DNA from: Planctomycetia bacterium
Lineage (GTDB): Bacteria > Planctomycetota > Brocadiia > Brocadiales > Brocadiaceae
Length of the DNA stretch: 64,000 nt
Assembly (NCBI GenBank): GCA_015075005.1
Contig: JABTVC010000003.1
Span: 310,001-374,000, forward strand
Direction of reading: 5' to 3'
The notes under the pieces were generated by a model. The model did not search any database, was not told the origin of the DNA, and was given only the letters and a program-made list of their open reading frames with translations. Made by a program: the position numbers and the translations under genes. Numbering within the stretch: the stretch's first letter is position 1; every line of letters starts with the position of its first letter. Below, in pieces: positions 45,993 through 55,171 of this stretch.

Positions 45993-46508
45993 TATTCTAA
46001 TCTCCTAACTTAAAGAAACAGCACATAGAAATTATTTATCAACTATTATAGGGTCGTTATATAACAAAAAAACTTTTACTTACTACTAGTAAAATTACAA
46101 ATAAAATTTTTAATTCAACCAATACCAAATTAATAACTCCTATGAGTTTTATCCGCCTTCCAGTTCGATTATATAATAGTAAACAATATTTTATTTATCA
46201 ACCATTGAGGGGTCAATGGTAACAAAAAAAATCAATACTACTAACACCATACTGAAACACGAAAGCTAATCGCAAAATTTAAATTATTAATCCACTATTC
46301 AGAACACTCTCGTTTTTCAAAAAAACTAAAATTTTCATCTCTCGTCGAATGCTTTCATTATATCAAAAAATTTCTAATTAATCAATATAAATATTTCCTT
46401 GCGTTGCCTAACCCGAACAACTCAAAAGAGATTAACAGGTTGGTGGTATATTTAAAGACAATTTTTCAAGAAGAGATATGGAATACGATTCAACCTTCTG
46501 ATGGGTTT
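45993..46508. other. AT-rich gene-free stretch with degenerate direct repeats
   Basis: About 515 bp with very low GC and no coding frame. Two related segments, 46031-46090 and 46190-46250, share TTATTTATCAAC and RGGGTC followed by an AACAAAAAAA tract and ACTACTA-type sequence. It may be decayed mobile-element ends or regulatory DNA. Confidence 0.4.
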
Positions 46509-48710
46509 TTATTGTACCCGTTCTAATTTTGCATATGCCAGCAGAAGATGTTTTGTTCCTCCCATATTAAAACTCACCCTGACGCTTGCCTTTTCATTGC
46601 TACCGGAAACCTCCAGTATCCTTCCGATACCAAAAAGGGGGTGACTGACCACTTCTCCACTCGAAAATGTGAGGGCATTTTCTTTTGATGGGGTGTCTGA
46701 TTGACAAGCGGTATTTCCATCAAAATCAAACATGGATGACACTTCGCGATATGAAGGACTTTTTTTATAAGAAGGAGTGTAGGAATACACCTGGTGTGTT
46801 CTATCAATTTTCTCTAATATCTCATCTGGTATCTCATCTAAGAATCTGGATGGCTGGCAGGGGTTCAACTGTCCGTATCGCATCCGGCGCTTAACATGGG
46901 TGAGGAAGAGTTCCTGCATTGCCCGTGTAATACCCACGTAACAAAGTCTTCTTTCTTCTTCAATCTTTTCATCTGCGTCACTTGATTCTGAATGGGGCAG
47001 TAATCCTTCCTCCATGCCGGTAAGAAAGACAACGGGGAATTCTAATCCCTTTGCCGTGTGAAGCGTCATAAGAGTTACAGCTTCAACAGTATCTTCTAAC
47101 TCATCCACGTCAGAGACAAGCGCCACCTCCTCTAAAAATCCCTGCAAGGTGCCCTCGGAATAGTTTATGTCGTATTCATGGGCGGCATTGACCAGCTCTT
47201 CCACGTTGGCAATGCGGTCTTTCGATTCTATTTCCCCCGATTCACGGAGAAATACGAAATAGTTTGTTTTTTCAATCACTCGCTTAATAATGTCTTCTAC
47301 GGGAGATCTTGGCAGTTGCTGTAATTCTGAGATAAGCGCAGAATACCTTTTTATTGACAAGGCCGCTTTCCCCGTAATGTCGGATATTAAATCAACCTGC
47401 TGCATGGCATTAAAAAGCGTTGTGCCCTGTGCATCCGCCCAGTCTTCCAGTTTTTTTATGGTGGTATTGCCTATGCCGCGCGCCGGGGTGTTAATCGAAC
47501 GTTCCAGCGCTACCTCATCATGCGGATTGATGCATAATCTCAGATAGGAGATAATATCTTTTATTTCCTTCCTTTGATAAAATGCAACACCTCCGATAAT
47601 CGTGTAAGGGATCCCGGAGTTTCTCAGGGAAATTTCCAGTACGCGTGACTGTGCATTGGTACGGTAAAATAACGCAATATCAGAATATTTGGTGCCTTTA
47701 TCCTTAACCCCTTGTATTAACCTTGCAATTTCATCAGCTTCTCCATGCTCATCTTCACAGGAAATCACCCTGATCTTTTCTCCCAGCATATTTTCTGTCC
47801 ACAAATCCTTTTGCTTCCGGTATTTGTTCTGTTGGATTATACTGGACGCTGCCTGGAGGATATGTTTCGTTGAACGGTAATTTTGTTCGAGAAGCACCAC
47901 CTTGGCATCGGGATAATCCTTCTCAAAATCCATGATATTCCGGATATCTGCTCCGCGCCAGCCATAGATAGACTGATCAGGGTCTCCTGTTACGCAGATG
48001 TTCCGGTATCTGTTTGCCAGGAGTCGTGTAATGGTGTACTGGGAGTAATTGGTGTCCTGATATTCATCGATAAGGATAAATCTGAATTTGTCCTGATACA
48101 TCTCCAAAACATCAGGATGGGTCTTAAACAGCTCTGTGGTTTTTATCAGTAAGTCATCAAAATCTAAGGCGTTATTCGCCTTCAAAAGGGTTTGATATTT
48201 CTTATAGATCTGGGCAACGTTGTGATTGTAATAGCCCGAAGTCGTCGAAGCAAATGTTTCGGAGTCAACAAGCTTGTTTTTGGCACTACTGATTGAACTT
48301 ATAACCGTGCGGGGTTTCCAGTGAGTGGTATCCATCTTCAGCTCGGCCATAATGGACTTAATCCGGTTCAGTTGATCGGTCGTATCGTAGATACTGAAAT
48401 CCCTCGAATACCCTAATCGGTCGATATTGCTTCTCAGGATGCGCGAACACATCTTATGAAATGTGGAGACCCAGAGTCCTTTATATGACGAAAACTGTTT
48501 CACCCGTTCACCCATCTCATTGGCAGCCTTATTGGTGAAGGTAATAGCCAGGATGCTGTATGGTTTTACTCCCTGTGACATTAAATAACCAATGCGTCTC
48601 GTAATTACACGGGTTTTTCCGCTGCCAGCTCCTGCAACCACCAGGAGAGGGCCTTCGATGTGTGTAATTGCCTCGCGTTGCTTGTCTGTTACATCATGTA
48701 ATAGTGGCAT
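46509..48710 (-). CDS. UvrD/PcrA-type ATP-dependent DNA helicase
   Basis: 733 residues, superfamily 1A. The Walker A motif is LLVVAGAGSGKTRVITRRI, motif Ia is AITFTNKAANEMGERV, motif II is FILIDEYQDTNYSQY, motif III is VTGDPDQSIYGWRGAD, motif IV is EQNYRST, and motif V/VI region TLMTLHTAKGLEFPVVFLTG with RRLCYVGITRAMQELFL. The C-terminal Tudor-like domain starts near residue 670. It acts in repair and replication restart. Confidence 0.95.
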   Translation of the reverse strand: MPLLHDVTDKQREAITHIEGPLLVVAGAGSGKTRVITRRIGYLMSQGVKPYSILAITFTNKAANEMGERVKQFSSYKGLWVSTFHKMCSRILRSNIDRLGYSRDFSIYDTTDQLNRIKSIMAELKMDTTHWKPRTVISSISSAKNKLVDSETFASTTSGYYNHNVAQIYKKYQTLLKANNALDFDDLLIKTTELFKTHPDVLEMYQDKFRFILIDEYQDTNYSQYTITRLLANRYRNICVTGDPDQSIYGWRGADIRNIMDFEKDYPDAKVVLLEQNYRSTKHILQAASSIIQQNKYRKQKDLWTENMLGEKIRVISCEDEHGEADEIARLIQGVKDKGTKYSDIALFYRTNAQSRVLEISLRNSGIPYTIIGGVAFYQRKEIKDIISYLRLCINPHDEVALERSINTPARGIGNTTIKKLEDWADAQGTTLFNAMQQVDLISDITGKAALSIKRYSALISELQQLPRSPVEDIIKRVIEKTNYFVFLRESGEIESKDRIANVEELVNAAHEYDINYSEGTLQGFLEEVALVSDVDELEDTVEAVTLMTLHTAKGLEFPVVFLTGMEEGLLPHSESSDADEKIEEERRLCYVGITRAMQELFLTHVKRRMRYGQLNPCQPSRFLDEIPDEILEKIDRTHQVYSYTPSYKKSPSYREVSSMFDFDGNTACQSDTPSKENALTFSSGEVVSHPLFGIGRILEVSGSNEKASVRVSFNMGGTKHLLLAYAKLERVQ

Positions 48711-48716
48711 ATCGTT

Positions 48717-49379
48717 TCAATCTTTTTTTGCAATCAGGCTCGCAATGGCCTTTTTGTTATCTAAAACAAGTTCCCTGTAGTAAATAATCTTGAGGTCTTT
48801 GAAGAGATTTAAAAGTTCATTGGATTTCAATAGATACTCCTTATTTCCCGGGCCTTTGAATCCTCGCTCCAGGTTTTCAATGGTGAAGGTTTCGTAAATA
48901 ATCATTCCGCCCGGCTTCAGCGCATCCTTCATCCGGGGAACGAGATCCCGTTGCAGATAATAAAAGCATGCTACCACATCATAGGTATTTTTGGGCAATG
49001 GGTACGTTTCCATATCGGCAACAAAGGTGTGTACGGTAACATCATTTTCCCTGGCAAGTGCATGTGCTTTTTTGATGGCTACTTCCGAAATATCACAGCC
49101 ATCCACCTCAAATCCATTTTTTGCCAGGAATACGGCATTGCGCCCCTCACCCATTGCAATTTCCAGCGCCTTTCCCTTCGGCAGGATGCCGACATGTTCC
49201 TTTAAAAACTCAACCGGTTCCTTGCCAAAGATATAAGCCTCCGTTTCATATTTCTTATTCCAAAATACCTTGTCCTTGTCATCTGCAAACGATAAAGACA
49301 AGGCGTTGCCAATAAAAATAGGAAAAATCATTATATACAACATAAGCAACGAACAATGAATATATTTTTTAATAATCAT
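48717..49379 (-). CDS. exported class I SAM-dependent methyltransferase
   Basis: The ATG at 49379 follows an AAAGGAGCAC box, giving a 220-residue protein. The first 30 residues look like a signal peptide or anchor (YIHCSLLMLYIMIFPIFIGN then SFADDKDKV). The catalytic domain shows motif I ALEIAMGEGRNAVFLAKNG, DGCDISEVAIKKA and LKPGGMIIYETFT, resembling TehB/thiol methyltransferases. An export signal on such an enzyme is unexpected, as SAM is cytoplasmic, so the N-terminus may serve as a membrane anchor. It lies downstream of purD. Confidence 0.82.
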   Translation of the reverse strand: MIIKKYIHCSLLMLYIMIFPIFIGNALSLSFADDKDKVFWNKKYETEAYIFGKEPVEFLKEHVGILPKGKALEIAMGEGRNAVFLAKNGFEVDGCDISEVAIKKAHALARENDVTVHTFVADMETYPLPKNTYDVVACFYYLQRDLVPRMKDALKPGGMIIYETFTIENLERGFKGPGNKEYLLKSNELLNLFKDLKIIYYRELVLDNKKAIASLIAKKD

Positions 49380-49398
49380 TTTTACTGTGCTCCTTTTT

Positions 49399-50667
49399 TT
49401 ACTCCTTGGCCTTTGCGCCAATATCTTTTCTGTAATGACATCCTGCAAAGGTTATCCTTTGTATTGCCTTATAAGCCACCTTCTGTGCCTCCTGGATGTT
49501 TTTCCCCAATGCGGTGACCCCCAGGACACGCCCTCCGCTGGTTGTAATCTTTCCGTTTTTCATGGAAGTCCCGGCATGGAAGACCACGACGTCATCGTTT
49601 TTTTTTATTGTCTCAAGTCCTGAAACAGGGAACCCTTTTTCATAGGCATCAGGATACCCTTTAGAGGTCATAACAACGCAAATAGCGGCACAGTCATTCC
49701 ATGCAATGTCTGTATCTTCTAAGGTGTCTGTTACGGTTGATAGAAGGATCGGGACTAAATCACTCTTCATCCTCATAAGAAGGACTTGTGTTTCAGGATC
49801 GCCAAACCTGGCATTAAACTCAAGCACCCTTGGTCCCGTACTGGTAATTATGAGTCCGGCATAAATAACGCCCTTATAAGGCCGGCCTTCCTTCTTCATG
49901 GCGTGAATAATGGGCACCAGGATATTTTCCTCTATGGAAAACTGCATCTCTTCGGTAATGAATGACACGGGTGAATACGCCCCCATACCGCCGGTGTTGG
50001 GTCCTTTATCGCCGTCGTAAACTGCCTTGTGGTCTTGCACCGATGATAGGGGAAGAATTGTATTCCCGTCGGTAACTGCAAGGATTGAAACCTCTTCTCC
50101 CGAAAGAAACTCCTCGATAATGACCTTGTCCCCCGCGCGTCCAAAGATTTTTTCTTTCATAATATCATCAAGGTGTTTGTTTGCACCATCTAAAGTCTTG
50201 CAGATAAACACCCCTTTCCCTTTGGCCAATCCATCGGCCTTAATAACTAATGGGAATTCACATACCGCTACGTGTTTCTTTGCCTGATTAATATCTTCAA
50301 AGACCTTAAAATCTGCCGTAGGAATACCGTGTTTCCTCATGATGGTTTTCGCAAAGACCTTGCTTCCCTCAATAGCCGATGCCCGCTTGCTCGGCCCGAA
50401 TATGTGCAGATGCCCGTCTCTGAATTTATCGACAATACCGGCTATTAACGCATCTTCCGGGCCAACAACGGTCAGGTCTATTTTTTGTTTCAGTGCAAAA
50501 TTATAAAGGCCGTCTATATTTTCCACCTCGATGTCCACACATTCTGCAACTTCTGCAATGCCCGGATTTCCTGGCGCGCAAAATATCTTTTTTACCCGTG
50601 GTGATTGCGCAATCTTCCACGCAAGGGCGTGTTCTCTTCCCCCACTTCCGACAATCAATATTTTCAT
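49399..50667 (-). CDS. purD: PurD, phosphoribosylamine-glycine ligase
   Basis: 422 residues starting at ATG 50667 (MKILIVGSGGREHALAWKI). The GAR-synthetase N-terminus, VVGPEDALIAGIVD, FGPSKRASAIEGSKVFAK, the ATP-grasp VIKADGLAKGKGVFIC, and GPNTGGMGAYSPV are all as in PurD, and EFNARFGDPETQVLL carries the metal ligands. It catalyses the second step of purine synthesis. Confidence 0.97.
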   Translation of the reverse strand: MKILIVGSGGREHALAWKIAQSPRVKKIFCAPGNPGIAEVAECVDIEVENIDGLYNFALKQKIDLTVVGPEDALIAGIVDKFRDGHLHIFGPSKRASAIEGSKVFAKTIMRKHGIPTADFKVFEDINQAKKHVAVCEFPLVIKADGLAKGKGVFICKTLDGANKHLDDIMKEKIFGRAGDKVIIEEFLSGEEVSILAVTDGNTILPLSSVQDHKAVYDGDKGPNTGGMGAYSPVSFITEEMQFSIEENILVPIIHAMKKEGRPYKGVIYAGLIITSTGPRVLEFNARFGDPETQVLLMRMKSDLVPILLSTVTDTLEDTDIAWNDCAAICVVMTSKGYPDAYEKGFPVSGLETIKKNDDVVVFHAGTSMKNGKITTSGGRVLGVTALGKNIQEAQKVAYKAIQRITFAGCHYRKDIGAKAKE

Positions 50668-50921
50668 CTGGTTGTCCACCTTACTTGTCTCGTTGTGGTT
50701 AAAACGCTAACTAACCGCCCCGTTAAAATCCCGCTGCCATGAATTAAAGAATTTGCTTTTTACAGAGGCGGGAAAGTGCTCGTTTTCTCTTTTCACACCC
50801 AGGTTATCTGGATGACTTTCTCCATTCTACCAAAATAGGCGGGGAAAAAGGAAAGTTTTTTTACCTTGTCATCATTTTAACGTGGCAATATAAAAGTTTT
50901 CCTCAATTAAAGTTTTTATCC

Positions 50922-50949
50922 TTGACAGTCTGGCTTGGGCTGATATACT
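50922..50949 (+). promoter_or_regulatory. sigma-70-type promoter of the initiator tRNA gene
   Basis: A perfect -35 box TTGACA (50922-50927), a 16-bp spacer and a near-consensus -10 box TATACT (50944-50949), 61 bp before the tRNA. The GC-rich CCCGGAC stretch following the -10 resembles a stringent-type discriminator common at stable-RNA promoters. The rest of 50668-51010 shows nothing else. Confidence 0.75.
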
Positions 50950-51010
50950 ATCCCGGACAGCTTGATTATTTGTGTACGAAATAAAAAGGCTGGTATTCTT
51001 CTTACTATTA

Positions 51011-51087
<77 letters not shown>

Positions 51088-51225
51088 ATAAAATACAGGG
51101 ATGCAGTTATCGCTGTAGCCCACTTCCTCTTGTTGCATTAAATCTGTATCAATTTCCCCAAGCATCTATATCACTATTGCAATTCTACTCTTCAGAAAGT
51201 ATGAATTTTAGATAAGTATCCGCTC

Positions 51226-53214
51226 GTGATAAGAATTTCACAAATATTGCTCATTAGCGCCCTGGCAGTTATTCCTTTTCTCAACTCACTTGACAATGCC
51301 TTTGTCTACGACGATGTTTTCACGATAACCAATAATTATTTTATCAGAGATTGGGGAAATTTCCCTGCCTTATTTACCAACGATTATTTTAATAGCTCAG
51401 GAGAAGTAACCTATCGCCCTGTTGTTACTTTTTCCTATTTTCTCGATTATTCAATATGGCGACTCAACCCGATTGGATTTCACCTGACCAATATCCTGCT
51501 TCACACCCTCTGCGCTGTGCTTGTTTACCTGCTGTTGTCTGTTGTAGGTAAGAACTGTGCCATTCCATTCCTGTCGGGTATTTTATTCGCCTCTCACCCC
51601 ATATTGACGGAGGCCGTGAATGGAGTCAGTTACCGGGAAGACCTTTTAGCTGCCGTCTTTTTTCTTGGTTCTCTGGTATTATTTATTCAATCAAGAAGGC
51701 ATTATCACAAACATATCTTTCTGTACCCCCTCTCCTTGTTTGCATATCTTTTGAGTTTGTGTTCCAAGGAGATGGCAATCACCTTACCCATAATTATTTT
51801 TCTTTTTGACTGGGTCTTTGGCGATGCTGAGACGGTAAAGAAAAATACGATTCCCTATTATCTGGGATTTGTCATTGTCAGCAGTTTTTATCTGTATTTG
51901 AGGTTTGTCTGGTTTCACAACCCTATAGAAAAACAGTTGACGTATCCCGGCAATAGCCTCCTGGTAAACCTGTTAACCATGCCGAAGGTACTTGCGTCAT
52001 ATATAAAACTACTATTTTTCACCATGCATTTTAACGAAGACTATCTTGTAACACTCTCGAAAACCCCCTTTGCCGCAACCTTTATTTTCAGTATCTCATT
52101 TTTGAGTGCAACAGGGGTAATTATCTATAGGTCTTATAACCATTCACGGTATCTATTCTTCTTTATGCTCTGGTTTTTTATTACCATGGCACCCACCATG
52201 AATATTATTCCGATAGCAAATATTATGGCCGAGAGATACTTATACTTACCGGCAGTCGGATTTTGTACGGTGCTCTCATACCTGTTACTAGGAATCCTGA
52301 GACAGGTAGGTACCTTTGTTTCACGGAAAGACGTGAATATGGGAAGATGGGGAAATGGGCGTATTAATTTCCCCGTCCAACATCCTCTCAATCTCCAGAA
52401 TTCTCTGCTCTGCAAGCCGTTTCCCATGCTCATAACGTGCCTGGTGTTAGTCCCCGTTGTCTTTTATTCGTTATCTGCTGCAAAGAGAAATAGAATCTGG
52501 AGAGACCAGTTTACGTTCTGGTTAAACACGATAGAGAGCTCGCCCAATAGTTCGAGGGCACATAATAATCTGGGTATGATGTACCTGAATGAAGGCAATA
52601 TAGATTTAGCGATTCGTGAGTTTCAAACGGCGATAGCTATTGAATCAGACCCGGAATATCACCACAACTTAGGGATGGCTTACCAGAAGAAAGGAGTGAA
52701 AGGAAAGGCGTTAGAAGAGTACCTCCGTGTTTTAGCCGTAAATCCTAACTCTGCAATTACCCACAATAATATGGGTAATATCTTAATTGACGAAGGACAT
52801 CTCGATGAAGGTATTTCAAAATTCAAAGAGGCCATTTTTAAAACCAAACTATTACGATGCCCACTTCAATCTGGGGCTTGCCTATTTCAAGAAAGACCTC
52901 TTAGACGCCTCGATAGATGAATTTAGGCTCGCGATCCATTACGAACCAGACCATGCCGAGGCGCATAGCTGTCTGGGTACGGTCTATGCCAATAAGGGCC
53001 TATTCGACAAGGCAATTATAGAAATCGAAAAGGCCTTACAGATAAAACCCAACTATCCCAATGCTTATAAAACCTGGGAATAATCTATCTCAATTATAAA
53101 AAGGATGTCCAAAAGGCTTTATCCCTTTTTCATGAGTTTCTGAGACTGGACCCAAATAATAAAGAGGCGGGAGTAATAAGGAAGATTATAGAAGAACTTC
53201 AAGCATCACGATAA
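51226..53214 (+). CDS. TMTC-like multi-pass membrane protein with TPR repeats (two frameshifts)
   Basis: Start GTG 51226. Residues 1-430 contain about ten membrane spans with the PMT-like pattern LDNAFVYDDVFTITNNYFI and YRPVVTFSYFLDYSIWRLNP, as in TMTC/GT-C proteins. TPR repeats follow (RAHNNLGMMYLNEGNIDLAI, EYHHNLGMAYQKKGVKGKAL). The frame breaks near 52840 (T run) and near 53070 (A run). The restored sequence adds more TPRs (YYDAHFNLGLAYFKKDLLDA) and ends at 53214. GT-C proteins with TPRs glycosylate exported proteins. The role here is inferred. Confidence 0.82.
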
Positions 53215-53335
53215 AACCTGTTCAATCCACAAATTGCTAAAAAACACACAGAGCTACCAAGCTGTACCTAAACAGCCGTAGCAGGCAACTGGCAGTAAAA
53301 TAAGGCAGATTAAGAAGTAGGAGTCTGGTAATAGC

Positions 53336-54814
53336 TTATAGACTTAAATTTCCATAAAACTGCAAATGTCTGTCGACCTTATTTCTTAATTCTTCCTGAT
53401 CAAGGGCAAAGCAAGGACTGATTTCGATTAAACCCACCACATTACCGTGAGAGTCCGTAGGAATCGAAACACCGATATGCTGCAACCATCGCCCAAACAG
53501 ATTAATCATGTCTTGTTTTGTGGAAGCCGGGGAGTTCTCCCCTTCCATATTTTTTAACGGAGAAAACTCATCCTCCCGAAGAACCTCCATGATTACACTT
53601 TTTTTAACATATTTCAGTACATCAAAGATGAAACTCTCAAATTTAATAGCATTGTTTTCCTTGGGGTCGATCAAGCCGCCATCTTCGCCCAGGCATGGTA
53701 CCTTTTTCATTGCAGCATGATATGGGAGGGACTCTCCCATCTGATATACTTTTTCAAGGAAATCGATATTCATCATGTGTACTGCATTGTTTCCAGCATT
53801 ATATTTCAGCGCAGCACCCTCGTTTTTTTCACACATATCCTTATGGCTGAGTTCGCTATATTCGATTATATGTAACTGCCCATCAATATATACTACAATT
53901 CCTACTTTTTCTTCAGGGCGGCATTTTTTGACTACCTTTAATGATATTTCTGCCTCCTCTTTCACATGATGTCCAACAAAAATCGGATCAGCAATTTTTA
54001 TTAAAACGTTGTCAACTTGATGATAAAAGATGTTTTTGATGCCACGACTCTTCATATCGCCAAGAATGCCCTTTTCCTTAAGGGCAATAAGTACTCCGCC
54101 ATGACCATTGGGGCTCATTATGATATTTGACTTTGAATCCATCAATAAATTTCCATCCAAGTCTACGACGGGGAGCATTCCCTGGATAAAAAAACATACC
54201 TGCTGAGGGTCTAGTCCGAAGAATTTGTGAAATTTGAAAAAATTTTGTGTTGCAGAGTCATTATTTTTACTGGTCATAATGTACCAGGGAATCCTGGTAT
54301 TGTATCTTTTTTGCGCTGCAATTATTTTTTCTGCATGAAGCTGAAAAATACTCTTTTTACTAATGGGTGCAATGGGAAATGTTCCTTTTGGCCCGTTGAT
54401 CCCTAACCTCGTTCCATCCCCACCAGCAACCGTGAGAATAGCGACGTCTCCTTTCCGTAAAGATTTTTCGCCAATTTGCCTTGCCCTTTCTGCAATTTCC
54501 CTTTCAGCATCATTTTTAGGAACAGCTATAACGTGTGGTGGTACTAAAACACCCTGCCTCACTTGTGTGGTTTTCAATACTGCATCATTGAAAAGGTTCT
54601 TTATAAGAAGAAAATCGATGGAAGATATCTGTTCCAGGAGGCTCTTTTTTTCTGAAGGTGTTAATTCATTCCACCACCCAAAAACGTGGGATTGTCCGAA
54701 TTTATAGGCATCTTCGATGTAGCTTATATAGTCCGAATATTCTTCCAGTATTTTTCTTTTTGGGAATCTGTTATTAACGAGAGAATCCATAAACAGAGAA
54801 TTCGAAAACTTCAT
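53336..54814 (-). CDS. UDPGP-type UDP-sugar pyrophosphorylase
   Basis: 492 residues from ATG 54814, which follows a TAGGAGA box. The nucleotide-binding loop is LTVAGGDGTRLGINGPKGTF, then LHAEKIIAAQKRY, YIMTSKNNDSATQNFFK, FFIQGMLPVVDLDG and SPNGHGGVLIAL. This matches the eukaryotic-type UAP/UGP family (UTP + sugar-1-phosphate to UDP-sugar), most like UDP-N-acetylglucosamine or UDP-galactose/glucose enzymes. It could supply the lipid-sugar pathways. Confidence 0.88.
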   Translation of the reverse strand: MKFSNSLFMDSLVNNRFPKRKILEEYSDYISYIEDAYKFGQSHVFGWWNELTPSEKKSLLEQISSIDFLLIKNLFNDAVLKTTQVRQGVLVPPHVIAVPKNDAEREIAERARQIGEKSLRKGDVAILTVAGGDGTRLGINGPKGTFPIAPISKKSIFQLHAEKIIAAQKRYNTRIPWYIMTSKNNDSATQNFFKFHKFFGLDPQQVCFFIQGMLPVVDLDGNLLMDSKSNIIMSPNGHGGVLIALKEKGILGDMKSRGIKNIFYHQVDNVLIKIADPIFVGHHVKEEAEISLKVVKKCRPEEKVGIVVYIDGQLHIIEYSELSHKDMCEKNEGAALKYNAGNNAVHMMNIDFLEKVYQMGESLPYHAAMKKVPCLGEDGGLIDPKENNAIKFESFIFDVLKYVKKSVIMEVLREDEFSPLKNMEGENSPASTKQDMINLFGRWLQHIGVSIPTDSHGNVVGLIEISPCFALDQEELRNKVDRHLQFYGNLSL

Positions 54815-55171
54815 GAGCCTTTCTCCTAACAACAAGTTAAAAAAATATAAGGGCCATATAAATCTCTTTAAGTCTGAATATGTCCTATAGTTTTAATAAT
54901 AACCCACTTTTTTGAAAAGTCTACTACCTGCAATAAAAATCTTTTCATCTAGCCAAATTGTCTAAATTATCGGCAATTGGTCTAAGAATTTCATAAAATG
55001 CCTATTTTTGAATCAAATCGGAATACGTTTGGGAGATTGATTATAGCTAATTTATCTCGAGGAACAAGGGTTTTCCCCAGACACATTTAACCCTTTTAAG
55101 AATTTAAACTTGAAATAACCTAGCAATAACAGTACCCTTAAACATTATTTTGATAGGCAAAAAGGAGTTTC
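54815..55171. other. divergent intergenic region
   Basis: About 360 bp, AT-rich, between the leftward pyrophosphorylase gene and the rightward AsmA-like gene. It must contain both promoters, but no clear pair was found by eye. AAAAGGAG just before 55172 is the ribosome-binding site of the latter. Confidence 0.4.
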
